From: Phycisphaeraceae bacterium
GTDB taxonomy: Bacteria > Planctomycetota > Phycisphaerae > Phycisphaerales > UBA1924
DNA length: 64,000 nt
Direction: 5' to 3'
Assembly: GCA_019636535.1 (NCBI GenBank)
Contig: JAHBXK010000004.1
Location: 1 to 64,000, forward strand
A program made the position numbers and the translations under genes. The notes under the pieces are model-generated. The model was not told the origin of the DNA. It did not search any database and saw only the letters and a program-made list of their open reading frames with translations. Positions 8,848 to 16,955 of the stretch are shown here, in pieces (positions within the stretch are counted from its first letter, which is position 1; each line of letters begins with the position of its first letter).

Positions 8848-9003
8848 TTCAAGCCCATGAAATGGGCGTTCGATGGTTGCCAGGGGAGGAGCGAGCCGCG
8901 ACTCCTGTCGCGGCGAACGAAACCCCTGGAAAGTGCCCCCCTCCCCTCCCCTGCTTCTTCTTCAGCAGGGGGTTGCAGGGGGGCCGCTCAGGCCCCCCTG
9001 CAC
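8848..9003 (+). repeat. Dispersed hairpin repeat, long copy (family A)
   Basis: This copy is nearly identical, over about 150 bases, to the reverse complement of 20940-21086. It runs from 'cttcaagcccatgaaatggg' through 'gttgccaggggaggagcgag', 'gactcctgtcgcggcgaacg' and 'ttcagcagggggttgcag'. It ends in a hairpin with 11-base arms GCAGGGGGGCC (8975-8985) and GGCCCCCCTGC (8991-9001) and loop GCTCA. It lies just upstream of ftsK. Confidence 0.85.
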
Positions 9004-9217
9004 GCGTGTACCACATTCCCAACTCTTCAACGGGGGGTGGGCGTTCGATGGTTGCCAGGCGGGAGGGGGGGCGAAGCGTCTGGTACAAGCCCACAACAAC
9101 ACCTTCTTCAGCCCGTGAAACGGGCGCTCCCAGCACCCACCCTCAAACACCGGCGACCCAGCACCCGCGCATCCCCGGCCCCCAACGGGGGCCGTGGCAT
9201 GCAGCCATCCCCGTCTG

Positions 9218-9330
9218 AAGCCCCGGCGGGGCGTCGGGCTGTAGCCAGCGGGGGGGCGGGTGGAGCGAGCCGCCCCGCGGCGAGCGCTACCCGTGGTCAA
9301 CCGGCCCTCGATCCAACACCGCCCCGGCAA
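9218..9330 (+). repeat. Direct repeat C, copy 1
   Basis: About 113 bases match 9365-9480 with few differences. Shared segments include 'gtcgggctgtagccagcggg' (differing by one base), 'ggcgggtggagcgagccg' and 'gtggtcaaccggcc', then 'gatccaacaccgccccggca'. It has the 'agccccgg...ggcg' start common to intergenic repeats in this window. No coding frame is conserved between the copies. Confidence 0.8.
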
Positions 9331-9364
9331 GGACCTTGACCTGTCGCGACAATCCCCCCTTCTT

Positions 9365-9480
9365 AAGCCCCGGAGGGGCGCCGGGCTGTAGCCAGCGGGG
9401 GGGCGGGTGGAGCGAGCCGCGCCCCGCGGCGAGCGCAACCCGTGGTCAACCGGCCCCCGATCCAACACCGCCCCGGCAGG
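9365..9480 (+). repeat. Direct repeat C, copy 2
   Basis: This is the second copy of the element at 9218-9330, 147 bases further on in the same orientation. It differs by small substitutions and a two-base insertion near 'gccgcgccccgcgg'. Confidence 0.8.
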
Positions 9481-9577
9481 GGCGGAGGAGTTCTCCGCTC
9501 CCTCTCACCTCAAACCGTTCCCAATTGTGTCAACCATGTCCCCGAACACCCGTCAACCATGTCCCCGGGCGCAACAA

Positions 9578-9598
9578 GGGGGGCCGCTCAGGCCCCCC
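9578..9598 (+). repeat. Family A hairpin core, solo
   Basis: GGGGGGCC, loop GCTCA and GGCCCCCC are followed by TGCACGCG. This is the terminal hairpin of the family A repeat without the rest of the element, so the hairpin can occur alone. Confidence 0.65.
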
Positions 9599-9791
9599 TG
9601 CACGCGCTCGCCAATCCGATCGATCTCACACACCTCCAGCATGGCTGTATACATCGAGTATCTGAAACGAAGGTGGATCTCAGTCGCCCGAACGGCGCCA
9701 TCGCAACGCACGGTCTACGAGCAACCCAACATGCATCAAATAAAGTCACCAACAGGACTATCGACCGTTCGCCAGCAGTACACTACATGCC

Positions 9792-10637
9792 ATGAAAGCA
9801 ATCCTCCTGAAATTCCGCTTTATCCCCGATGACTTCGCCTCAGATCGTGTGTCGATCGTTGATGCCGACTACGACCCCGCGACCGAACGGTCTAAGTGCA
9901 TCATCGGGTTGACATTCGATCAGATGCGTGAGTGGTCTTGCTGCAACTTGCGCAATCCCATGTCATACGGCATCGGCAACTCGATGCACTTGCCCCGCGA
10001 GCAAGCGGTGCAAGCCAGGCTGCATCTGCGCGGCATGATCGCGGACGCGCCGGACGATGTTCTTTTCTTGCCTACGAACGAATCCGTCGGCGCGGACGTG
10101 CTCATGTCCCAGGGCCTCACGCCTTCACGAGTGCTCGGTGCCTTGGCCGTGGCGGGTATTGAGACTTGCATGCCCGCCTTGCCCGTGCTTCCGGACGAAG
10201 AGCTTCTCGAATTGAAAGATCGCTGCAAACCTGAGCGGGAAGGCTATCTGGCCTCACTCGGCACACACTTGGCGGATGCGCGAACCAGAATTCGGGCTGG
10301 TGACTACGTCGATGCAGCAGAGTACGCGCAGTGGGAAACGAGCCCACGCTTGAAACTCGCCGTGCTGGAGTACGAGCGGGCCGCGCAATGCGCTTCGGTG
10401 TCATTGCTGGCAAGGCTGAATGCCAAACTAGCCGAACGTAGCGAGATGATCGCAGGAACCGTGACGACATTCGTCGTGTGTCCGAACCAAGCAACCGCAG
10501 CAGCGGCGTTGTCTTCGATCATTGCACCTACCGCGAGTGCGTTGGTTGACCATGCACGCCGCGATGGCGTGCCATCGTTGCCTTTCGGCATCAAGTATCT
10601 AGTACGGATTCGTGAAACAGTTCGCACGGCCAACTAG
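9792..10637 (+). CDS. Hypothetical protein in a repeat island
   Basis: I do not recognise this 281-residue protein. It starts at ATG 9792 (MKAILLKFRFIPDDF) and has no signal peptide or membrane segment. The middle is rich in charged helices (DEELLELKDRCKPEREGYL). A later stretch (residues about 215-260) is Ala-rich and may be helical. Codon usage is less GC-biased than in the neighbouring housekeeping genes, and the gene sits alone between repeat arrays, so it may have been acquired. It converges on nusG. No function is proposed. Confidence 0.6.
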   Translation: MKAILLKFRFIPDDFASDRVSIVDADYDPATERSKCIIGLTFDQMREWSCCNLRNPMSYGIGNSMHLPREQAVQARLHLRGMIADAPDDVLFLPTNESVGADVLMSQGLTPSRVLGALAVAGIETCMPALPVLPDEELLELKDRCKPEREGYLASLGTHLADARTRIRAGDYVDAAEYAQWETSPRLKLAVLEYERAAQCASVSLLARLNAKLAERSEMIAGTVTTFVVCPNQATAAAALSSIIAPTASALVDHARRDGVPSLPFGIKYLVRIRETVRTAN

Positions 10638-10750
10638 CGGAGCCTTGCGTCCTGTCACCCGCCGGCCCCGCTCCGCCCCAACACCCCGCGAACTCACCCG
10701 CGCAGAAGACGCTCCAGCGTGCTCCCCCCCGCCTGCATCTTCTTCTCCCA

Positions 10751-10782
10751 CTTTGCCCCTCTGCCCCTCTGCCCCTCTGCCG
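10751..10782 (-). repeat. 8-base tandem repeat, AGAGGGGC type
   Basis: There are four head-to-tail units of CTCTGCCC (the first CTTTGCCC). On the other strand this reads GGGCAGAG. The same degenerate octamer, AGNGGCAR, occurs in tandem at 19000-19064 and 44945-44970. It lies just beyond the 3' end of nusG. Confidence 0.7.
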
Positions 10783-10806
10783 CTTCCCCCTCCCCCCCCC
10801 CTCCTC

Positions 10807-11469
10807 TCACATCTCCTCCGCCTTCCCCAACTGCCACTCCTCGATCTCGATCGGCGCCTGCCTTCCAAAGATCGTCACCAGCACGCGAACCAGCCCCTTC
10901 TCCGGGATCAGTTCGTCCACCGTTCCCTCGTAACTCTGGAACGGCCCTTCCTTGATGATCACCGTCTCCCCCTTCTGGAACACCAGCTTGATCGTCGGCT
11001 CGTCGTCCGGCTTGCGCGAGTCCAGCAGCATCTTCTCGATCTCGTGCTCCTTCATCGGCGTCGGCCGTCCCGCCGTGCCCACGAAGTCGCCCACCCCCGT
11101 CGTCTCCTTGATCAGGAAGAACACGTCCTGCGGAATCCGCCCGTCCGGCTCCAACTGCATCTCCACGAACACATAGCCGGGGTACAACTTCTCTTCCGTG
11201 ATCCGCTGCTTCCCGTTGCGGATCACCTTCTTCTTCTCCGTCGGCACCAGGATCCGCCCCACCAGGTGCGTCATCTTCTCGATCTGCACCTTCCGCAGCA
11301 GCGTGTCGCGCACGCTCCCCTCCTTGTTCGAGGCGACGCGCAGCACAAACCAGTCCATCCCCGCCTGTCGCACCGGGTCACCCGGCGCAACCTTGTCCAG
11401 CGTCTCGATCGTCTGCTCGGGCTGTTCCGCCGCCGTCTCCGATCCGGGCTTCGTTGTGCTCTCGGTCAT
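10807..11469 (-). CDS. nusG: Transcription termination/antitermination protein NusG
   Basis: NusG binds RNA polymerase, suppresses pausing and links transcription to Rho or the ribosome. The NGN domain runs from DWFVLRVASNKEGSVRDTLL through LYPGYVFVEM to FLIKETTGVGDFVG. The C-terminal KOW domain is FQKGETVIIKEGPFQSYEGT. The 220-residue length includes an acidic N-terminal tail of about 35 residues. I chose ATG 11469 because GGAG lies eight bases upstream. It follows secE on the same strand, the usual order. The expected rplK-rplA genes do not follow; instead there are repeats and a convergent hypothetical gene. Confidence 0.95.
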   Translation of the reverse strand: MTESTTKPGSETAAEQPEQTIETLDKVAPGDPVRQAGMDWFVLRVASNKEGSVRDTLLRKVQIEKMTHLVGRILVPTEKKKVIRNGKQRITEEKLYPGYVFVEMQLEPDGRIPQDVFFLIKETTGVGDFVGTAGRPTPMKEHEIEKMLLDSRKPDDEPTIKLVFQKGETVIIKEGPFQSYEGTVDELIPEKGLVRVLVTIFGRQAPIEIEEWQLGKAEEM

Positions 11470-11674
11470 GGCCATCGCTCCGATCATGATCTGATCCGCT
11501 TCCCGTCTTCGCTCACGCCGCGCGGGCGTCGGCCGCGTCACTCGCGGACAACGCAAACGCCCAAAACGGCCCGACGCCGACACCCCCGCGCCCCTTCCGT
11601 CTCCCGCACTCCCCCGCCGCCGATCCGCCGCTTCGGGCGCTCGCCGCCCTCGGCCGCGTGCCCCCCTTCCCCGC

Positions 11675-12367
11675 TCACCCCGTCTTCAGCACCCCGATCC
11701 CGCGGAAGAACGCCTGGAACCCCAGGTCGAACGTGAACAGAAACGCCGCCACCAGCAGGCTGAACACGATCACCACGATCGTCTGCCCCCGGATCTCCGG
11801 GAACGTCGACCAGTGGACCTTCTTCATCTCCATGTCCGTCGCGATCAGAAACTCGCTGCTCCGCGGCTTGAGCGCGCAGAACCAGTACGCGATCACCGCG
11901 CCCCCCAGCAGCACCAGCGACGCGATCCCGCCCTGCAACAGCGCCGGAGGCACCGGCGGCAGCCCGCGAATCCCGCCCTGCGGAACCGAGGCCCGAAACT
12001 CACCCGTCGTCGAGCGAACCTGCCGCACCGAGATCGGCGTCACCGTGGCCGACTCCATCGTCACCGCCGTGAACCGCGCCTCCTGCGCGGTGCCGATCCA
12101 CTCCGAGATCCGCGCTGTCCCCAGCCGCGGCGGCTGCTCACCCGTCGCCGGCATGGCGCCGAGCAGCGCCACCGTCTCACCCACCTTCGGCTCCTCGCTC
12201 GGTGCCGCCAGCGTCATCGCCCACACCGTCTTGGGCAACTTGTCCGCCACGATCTTCATCTGGTTCCACGACCACGCCGCCGCCGCCAGCGTGATCACGC
12301 CGACGCCCGTCGCCGTCAGCACGCGGACCCAATACCCCTGACCTGGTTTGTGAATGCCGAGTGCCAT
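11675..12367 (-). CDS. secE: Preprotein translocase subunit SecE, with extracytoplasmic insertion
   Basis: SecE clamps SecY in the export channel. The conserved SecE region is C-terminal: MEMKKVHWSTFPEIRGQT, the amphipathic helix, followed by the transmembrane helix VVIVFSLLVAAFLFTFDLGF (about 205-225). Two more transmembrane helices lie at about 14-33 and 148-166. The roughly 110 residues between them are hydrophilic and would face outside the membrane. At 230 residues it is much longer than a typical SecE (about 60-130). It is flanked by tRNA-Trp and nusG, the classic order. Confidence 0.92.
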   Translation of the reverse strand: MALGIHKPGQGYWVRVLTATGVGVITLAAAAWSWNQMKIVADKLPKTVWAMTLAAPSEEPKVGETVALLGAMPATGEQPPRLGTARISEWIGTAQEARFTAVTMESATVTPISVRQVRSTTGEFRASVPQGGIRGLPPVPPALLQGGIASLVLLGGAVIAYWFCALKPRSSEFLIATDMEMKKVHWSTFPEIRGQTIVVIVFSLLVAAFLFTFDLGFQAFFRGIGVLKTG

Positions 12368-12512
12368 GCGTCGTCCAAGTGCTCCGCAGGCGTCCGCAGG
12401 CCGTGGTCGTTCACGCCCAACTCGCGCCGCTCATTCCCCCGAACTCCCCGACTCACCCCATCCCCCCTCGCGCTGCCACGCGCTGGCCCCATCCGTCGGG
12501 CCGCTCACTCAA

Positions 12513-12585
12513 CACGGGGAGAGGGACTCGAACCCGCAACCTGCGGATTTGGAATCCGCTGCTCTACCAATTGAGCTATCCCCGT
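12513..12585 (-). tRNA. trnW: tRNA-Trp (CCA)
   Basis: The 73-base cloverleaf on the minus strand has acceptor stem ACGGGGA/TCCCCGT and D arm GCTCAATTGGTAGAGC. The anticodon arm is GCGGA-TTCCAAA-TCCGC with anticodon CCA, and the T loop is TTCGAGT. The discriminator is G and CCA is not encoded. Its position between rpmG and secE is conserved in many bacteria. Confidence 0.97.
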
Positions 12586-12634
12586 AGATACCAACAGGTT
12601 GCGCTCCTGCGATCCGAGCCGTCCACCGGCCCGC

Positions 12635-12820
12635 TCACTTGCGCTTGATCTTGTGCAGCGTATGCCGACGAAGCCGAGGGCAATACCGCTTGAAACCCTC
12701 CTTCACACGCTCCGAAATGCCGCCCTTGGTCCGAATCTCCGTCCGGTAATTCAGATCCCCGGTCTCCGTGCACTGCAGCCACACGTACTCGCGGGCCGGT
12801 GCTCCACCTTTCTTCGCCAT
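12635..12820 (-). CDS. rpmG: 50S ribosomal protein L33
   Basis: This is a small zinc-site or zinc-less ribosomal protein of the large subunit. The 61 residues include the L33 pattern [18 protein letters not shown] and the basic end [17 protein letters not shown]. Only scattered Cys remain (QC and YC) rather than four paired Cys, so it looks like the zinc-independent type. ATG 12820 is preceded by AAAGAGGA. It lies between tuf and tRNA-Trp. Confidence 0.95.
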   Translation of the reverse strand: MAKKGGAPAREYVWLQCTETGDLNYRTEIRTKGGISERVKEGFKRYCPRLRRHTLHKIKRK

Positions 12821-12843
12821 GGCGCTGTTCCTCTTTCGTCAAA

Positions 12844-12872
12844 TCGGCCCGCCGGCTGTTCGCCGGCGGGCC
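12844..12872 (-). terminator. Strong hairpin between tuf and rpmG
   Basis: A perfect 12-base stem (CGGCCCGCCGGC with GCCGGCGGGCCG, loop of five) lies in the gap between the tuf stop and the rpmG start. On the minus strand it is followed by ATTTGACG, a weak T tract. It may end tuf transcripts or partly attenuate read-through into rpmG. Confidence 0.6.
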
Positions 12873-12988
12873 GCTTGGGGTCGTCCTTCCATCCGTCACG
12901 GCGCCGTCGCTTCTACCCGCCGACGCCTCGTGCCGTTCGCGGTCATCACCGGCTCACGCCGATCCGCCGCGCACTCCGCCGTCCTTCC

Positions 12989-14188
<1,200 letters not shown>

Positions 14189-14441
14189 GACTCTGTTCTC
14201 CGATTGGGCCGTGGTCTTTGTGACCACTCGGCTCTGTGACTGCTTCGGTTCGATCCGCGACGCCGGGCCTGCGGCCCCGGCGGTACTTAAAGACTCGCAA
14301 ACGGACATCCACGATAGGCGCCGCGTCCGCCGCGGCAGCCGGAAGAGAAGGCGATGATTCGCCTCATCTCCCCTTCTGGCAAGTCCCCGCTCCCCCAACT
14401 ACCACCAAACCCCAACCCAACCCCCCCAAAAAGCCTCGCAA

Positions 14442-14513
14442 AGCCGCTGAAGGGATTTGAACCCTTGACCTCACCCTTACCAAGGGTGCGCTCTACCACT
14501 GAGCTACAGCGGC
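14442..14513 (-). tRNA. trnT: tRNA-Thr (GGT)
   Basis: The 72-base cloverleaf on the minus strand has acceptor GCCGCTG/CAGCGGC, D arm GCTCAGTGGTAGAGC and T loop TTCAAAT. The anticodon arm is CACCC-TTGGTAA-GGGTG with anticodon GGT. CCA is not encoded. Its location upstream of tuf is typical. Confidence 0.97.
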
Positions 14514-14676
14514 AACCGTGCCTCAAAGCAAGCCGCCATGATAGTGTCCGCGCCCACCGAATCCAACACGCCCAAACACCCCCTCACCCCACCCCCTAAA
14601 CCAGTATTATCCCAGATACAAAGTCCAATAATAACCCAATCCCTAACCCAAAAACCCATTTCGGGCGCTTCGCAGA

Positions 14677-14702
14677 GGGGGTGTTCCACGTGGAACACCC
14701 CC
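14677..14702. promoter_or_regulatory. parS-like ParB binding site
   Basis: The 16-base core TGTTCCACGTGGAACA (14682-14697) is a perfect palindrome and equals the known parS consensus bound by chromosomal ParB proteins. Five G on the left and five C on the right extend the symmetry to 26 bases. It lies between tRNA-Thr and a lipoprotein gene, outside coding sequence. Because it also sits just past the lipoprotein stop (14716), a terminator hairpin is an alternative, though the exact parS core makes that less likely. parA and parB are not in the window. Confidence 0.8.
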
Positions 14703-14715
14703 CCTCCCCCCCAAA

Positions 14716-15315
14716 TCACCCGCCCCGTTTCCGGCGAATCTCCTCCTCAATGAACTTGATCGCTTCCAAACGATGCTCGTCGAAATCCGGCCGGCTCCGA
14801 AGCCGCGAAAGCGCTTCCTGACTTTCTCCGCGTTCGTGCAACAAAAGTGCGGCCAGAGCATCGTGTTCCGGATGCGCGAGCCAGTAGGAATCGGTTTGCC
14901 AGCGGGAAGTGCCGGCCAGGACGAGCGAATCGGCGAGTTTGTGGCCCTGATTTCTCGCGGCGGCGGCGGAATTGCCGGCGAGCGTGCCGACGCGGATCCA
15001 GAAAAACTCGTTGACTTTGGCGCGGTCGATTTCCGGCTCGACGATTTCGATCACGTCGAGGACCGCGCGCGCGAAGGTGATCGACTGCTCGTCGGAAGGC
15101 GATTCGATCTTTCGGTGCGCGAAGTCGACGGCGCCGGCGAGCGTGATTTTGTCGGCGTAAAAAGCGCGGCGGAGTTCCTGCGCGGCGGCGCCGCGGCCGG
15201 TGGGACCGGCCGCGGACGCGAACATGGATTCGAGCGAGGACTCTTTGGAACCGCACGCGGCGAGGATCGCCGGGAGGAGCAAGAGGAGAAGAAAGGTCGC
15301 AGCGCGTGCGGGCAT
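14716..15315 (-). CDS. Hypothetical lipoprotein
   Basis: I do not recognise a family. The N-terminus MPARAATFLLLLLLPAILAAC is a clear lipoprotein signal with cleavage before the Cys at residue 21 (LAAC lipobox). The remaining 180 residues are hydrophilic and mostly helical, with no membrane segment and an Arg/Lys end (EEEIRRKRGG). I chose ATG 15315 because GGAG lies nine bases upstream and it places the signal peptide correctly. It is transcribed divergently from the exported protein at 15641, with a symmetric element between them. Confidence 0.7.
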   Translation of the reverse strand: MPARAATFLLLLLLPAILAACGSKESSLESMFASAAGPTGRGAAAQELRRAFYADKITLAGAVDFAHRKIESPSDEQSITFARAVLDVIEIVEPEIDRAKVNEFFWIRVGTLAGNSAAAARNQGHKLADSLVLAGTSRWQTDSYWLAHPEHDALAALLLHERGESQEALSRLRSRPDFDEHRLEAIKFIEEEIRRKRGG

Positions 15316-15640
15316 GTGCGGGACTCCGGAGCGGTTTGGAACGATTTTTTGCGCCGGTGGGCGCTCGCGGGCGCGGAAGTTTTGGAGCGGCGTGAAGGTG
15401 TGTACCGATGCTTGCAGGTTCGGTGTCGCCGCGCCCGCGTTGTTCACCAAGACCGACAGGCGCGCGATGATCGGGGCGAGCGGTTTGACACGCCAACTCC
15501 AGCGGTGTCAAACTGTTGCGATCGTGGATCGGTGGAAGCCGGCGCGGTTCTGGTCGTCGGCGCGATGATCGAGACGCTTGTACACGGAGCGCGGAGCGCT
15601 CCGCCCATCCGCTCTCGAACGGGAGCAGAAGGGGAGGCAG
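15316..15640. other. Divergent intergenic region
   Basis: This 325-base region separates the divergent lipoprotein and exported-protein genes. Apart from the dyad at 15483-15513, no gene or repeat is supported. Confidence 0.5.
15483..15513. promoter_or_regulatory. Symmetric element with two opposed TTGACA boxes
   Basis: GTTTGACAC (15483-15491) is the exact reverse complement of GTGTCAAAC (15505-15513), with 13 bases between. Each arm contains TTGACA, the -35 consensus, one on each strand and pointing inward. It lies in the divergent region, so it may be an operator or a pair of overlapping promoters. Good -10 boxes are not obvious at the standard spacing. Confidence 0.5.
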
Positions 15641-16861
15641 ATGGATCTGCTCACCCGGCCCAGTGGGCCAGTCGTTGGCATCGGCGGCTTTCGCGTGGTC
15701 TTTCCTTCCAACATGGTGATTCGGCGGCTGATCGCCGGTTTGGCGATCGGGCTGGCTTCGACCGCGCTCGGCCAGAGCGCGGTGGAGGGTCGTCCGCACG
15801 TGGCGCGGTCGAGCGCGGAGGCGCACGCCTCAGCGCTTCCCGATCTTTCGGGCGGGAACGTGCAGGTGGTGCTGGCGGCGCTGGGCGAGAGCCAACTGGA
15901 CTTCTTCGACGACCTCGAGAAGCAGCCGCTGGTGTGTCACGACGATGCGCTGCACGCGTGCCTACTGCTGGGCGCGGGGATCAACGCGACGACGTTCGAG
16001 CAGCGCGTGGCGATGGCGTCGCAGTTGGGATGGATCGCGCCGAACTTCGACCGGCCCGCGCTCGAGGCGGTGACGGTGGGCGAGGTGGCGAAGATGGCGG
16101 TGGCGATCATGGACGGTCGTCGCGAGGGGCCGTCGCCGACGCCGGAGCAAGCGCTGACGCGCGCGGCGCGCGTGAGCCCGATTCCGAGCACGCTTCGGCC
16201 GTACCAGGGGATCACGGGGGCGCAGTTGCTGTCGATGCTGGGCGGGGTTCACGACGCGATGGGTGCACGGCAGGAGATGGAGAGCGCTTCGGCGGTGGAG
16301 CCGATGCAGCCGGTTCAGCCGATTGCCGCGCCCGCCGCTGCGACTGCGCCGGTTGCGCCCGTGGCGCCGGCGGTGGTTGAGCCGCCGCCGCGCGCGGAAG
16401 CGCCGACGGCGGTTGAGCCGGTGCGCGCGGAGCCGGTGCGGGCGCCGGGCGCTTCGGTGCAGGTGGTGGACGTGACGCCGGGCCGGCCCGCGGTGGTTGA
16501 GGAGCAGCCCGTGCGAACCGCGCCGACGCAAGCGGAGCCGATGGCGCTGGACCTGCCTGGGCAGAAGCCGGTGAGCGAGCCGGCACGACCGGCGGACGCG
16601 CCCGCGCACGAGGCGGTGATCTCGCTGGATGATCGGATCGGACCGCCGAGTACTGCACCGGGCACAGGGCGGAGCGCACCGGCGGGCGAGGCTGCCGCGG
16701 TTGCGACTGCTCCGGCTGCGACTGCACCGGGTGCGACTGCTCCGGGTGCGACTGCTCCGGGTGCGGAAGAGGCCGCGGTGAAGGAAGCGGCGGAGGAGCA
16801 GGCGGTTCGGACGTCGCAGTTCGTGCCAGGCAAGCCGCTTCGTCGGCCGACGCGGAAGTGA
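15641..16861 (+). CDS. Exported Pro/Ala-rich protein
   Basis: I do not recognise a family. A signal peptide is present (MVIRRLIAGLAIGLASTALG with cleavage near GQS). The start is ATG 15641, which has GGGGAGG four bases upstream, or ATG 15713, which begins the signal peptide directly. A globular N-terminal part of about 150 residues (DFFDDLEKQPLVCHDDALHA) is followed by a long low-complexity tail of A, P, V and E. Near residue 325 the tail holds HEAVISLDDR, a version of a short motif repeated in the next gene. It is followed 94 bases later by the FecR-like exported protein and probably cotranscribed with it. Confidence 0.65.
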   Translation: MDLLTRPSGPVVGIGGFRVVFPSNMVIRRLIAGLAIGLASTALGQSAVEGRPHVARSSAEAHASALPDLSGGNVQVVLAALGESQLDFFDDLEKQPLVCHDDALHACLLLGAGINATTFEQRVAMASQLGWIAPNFDRPALEAVTVGEVAKMAVAIMDGRREGPSPTPEQALTRAARVSPIPSTLRPYQGITGAQLLSMLGGVHDAMGARQEMESASAVEPMQPVQPIAAPAAATAPVAPVAPAVVEPPPRAEAPTAVEPVRAEPVRAPGASVQVVDVTPGRPAVVEEQPVRTAPTQAEPMALDLPGQKPVSEPARPADAPAHEAVISLDDRIGPPSTAPGTGRSAPAGEAAAVATAPAATAPGATAPGATAPGAEEAAVKEAAEEQAVRTSQFVPGKPLRRPTRK

Positions 16862-16955
16862 TTGGCGAGCGCTGGGCGCTTCGGCTGCGTGTCCCTGCAA
16901 TGAGAAGAACGCGCGAGAGCGCACGCGGAAATCGGTTGACCCATCGAGAAAGACC

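Larger units (their letters stand above)
9004..9791. other. Repeat-filled intergenic region
   Basis: No gene is supported here; the open frames are Pro/Arg-rich shadows. The stretch holds a partial family A start (about 9027-9062, 'gggcgttcgatggttgccag'), two direct repeats (9218-9330 and 9365-9480) and a family A hairpin core (9578-9598). The last 170 bases before the gene at 9792 are AT-richer and may carry its promoter. Confidence 0.6.

Noticed and set aside
5918-8860. A 980-residue open frame opposite ftsK
   Set aside because: It is almost wholly Arg, Pro and His, the mirror of GC-rich codons; ftsK motifs are unambiguous on the other strand.
8848-9003. Family A repeats as a CRISPR array
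   Set aside because: Copies are far apart, unequal in length and in both orientations, without regular spacers.
14716-15826. Longer minus-strand frames beyond the lipoprotein start
   Set aside because: They lack the lipoprotein signal at their starts and are Arg-rich; ATG 15315 with GGAG upstream fits better.
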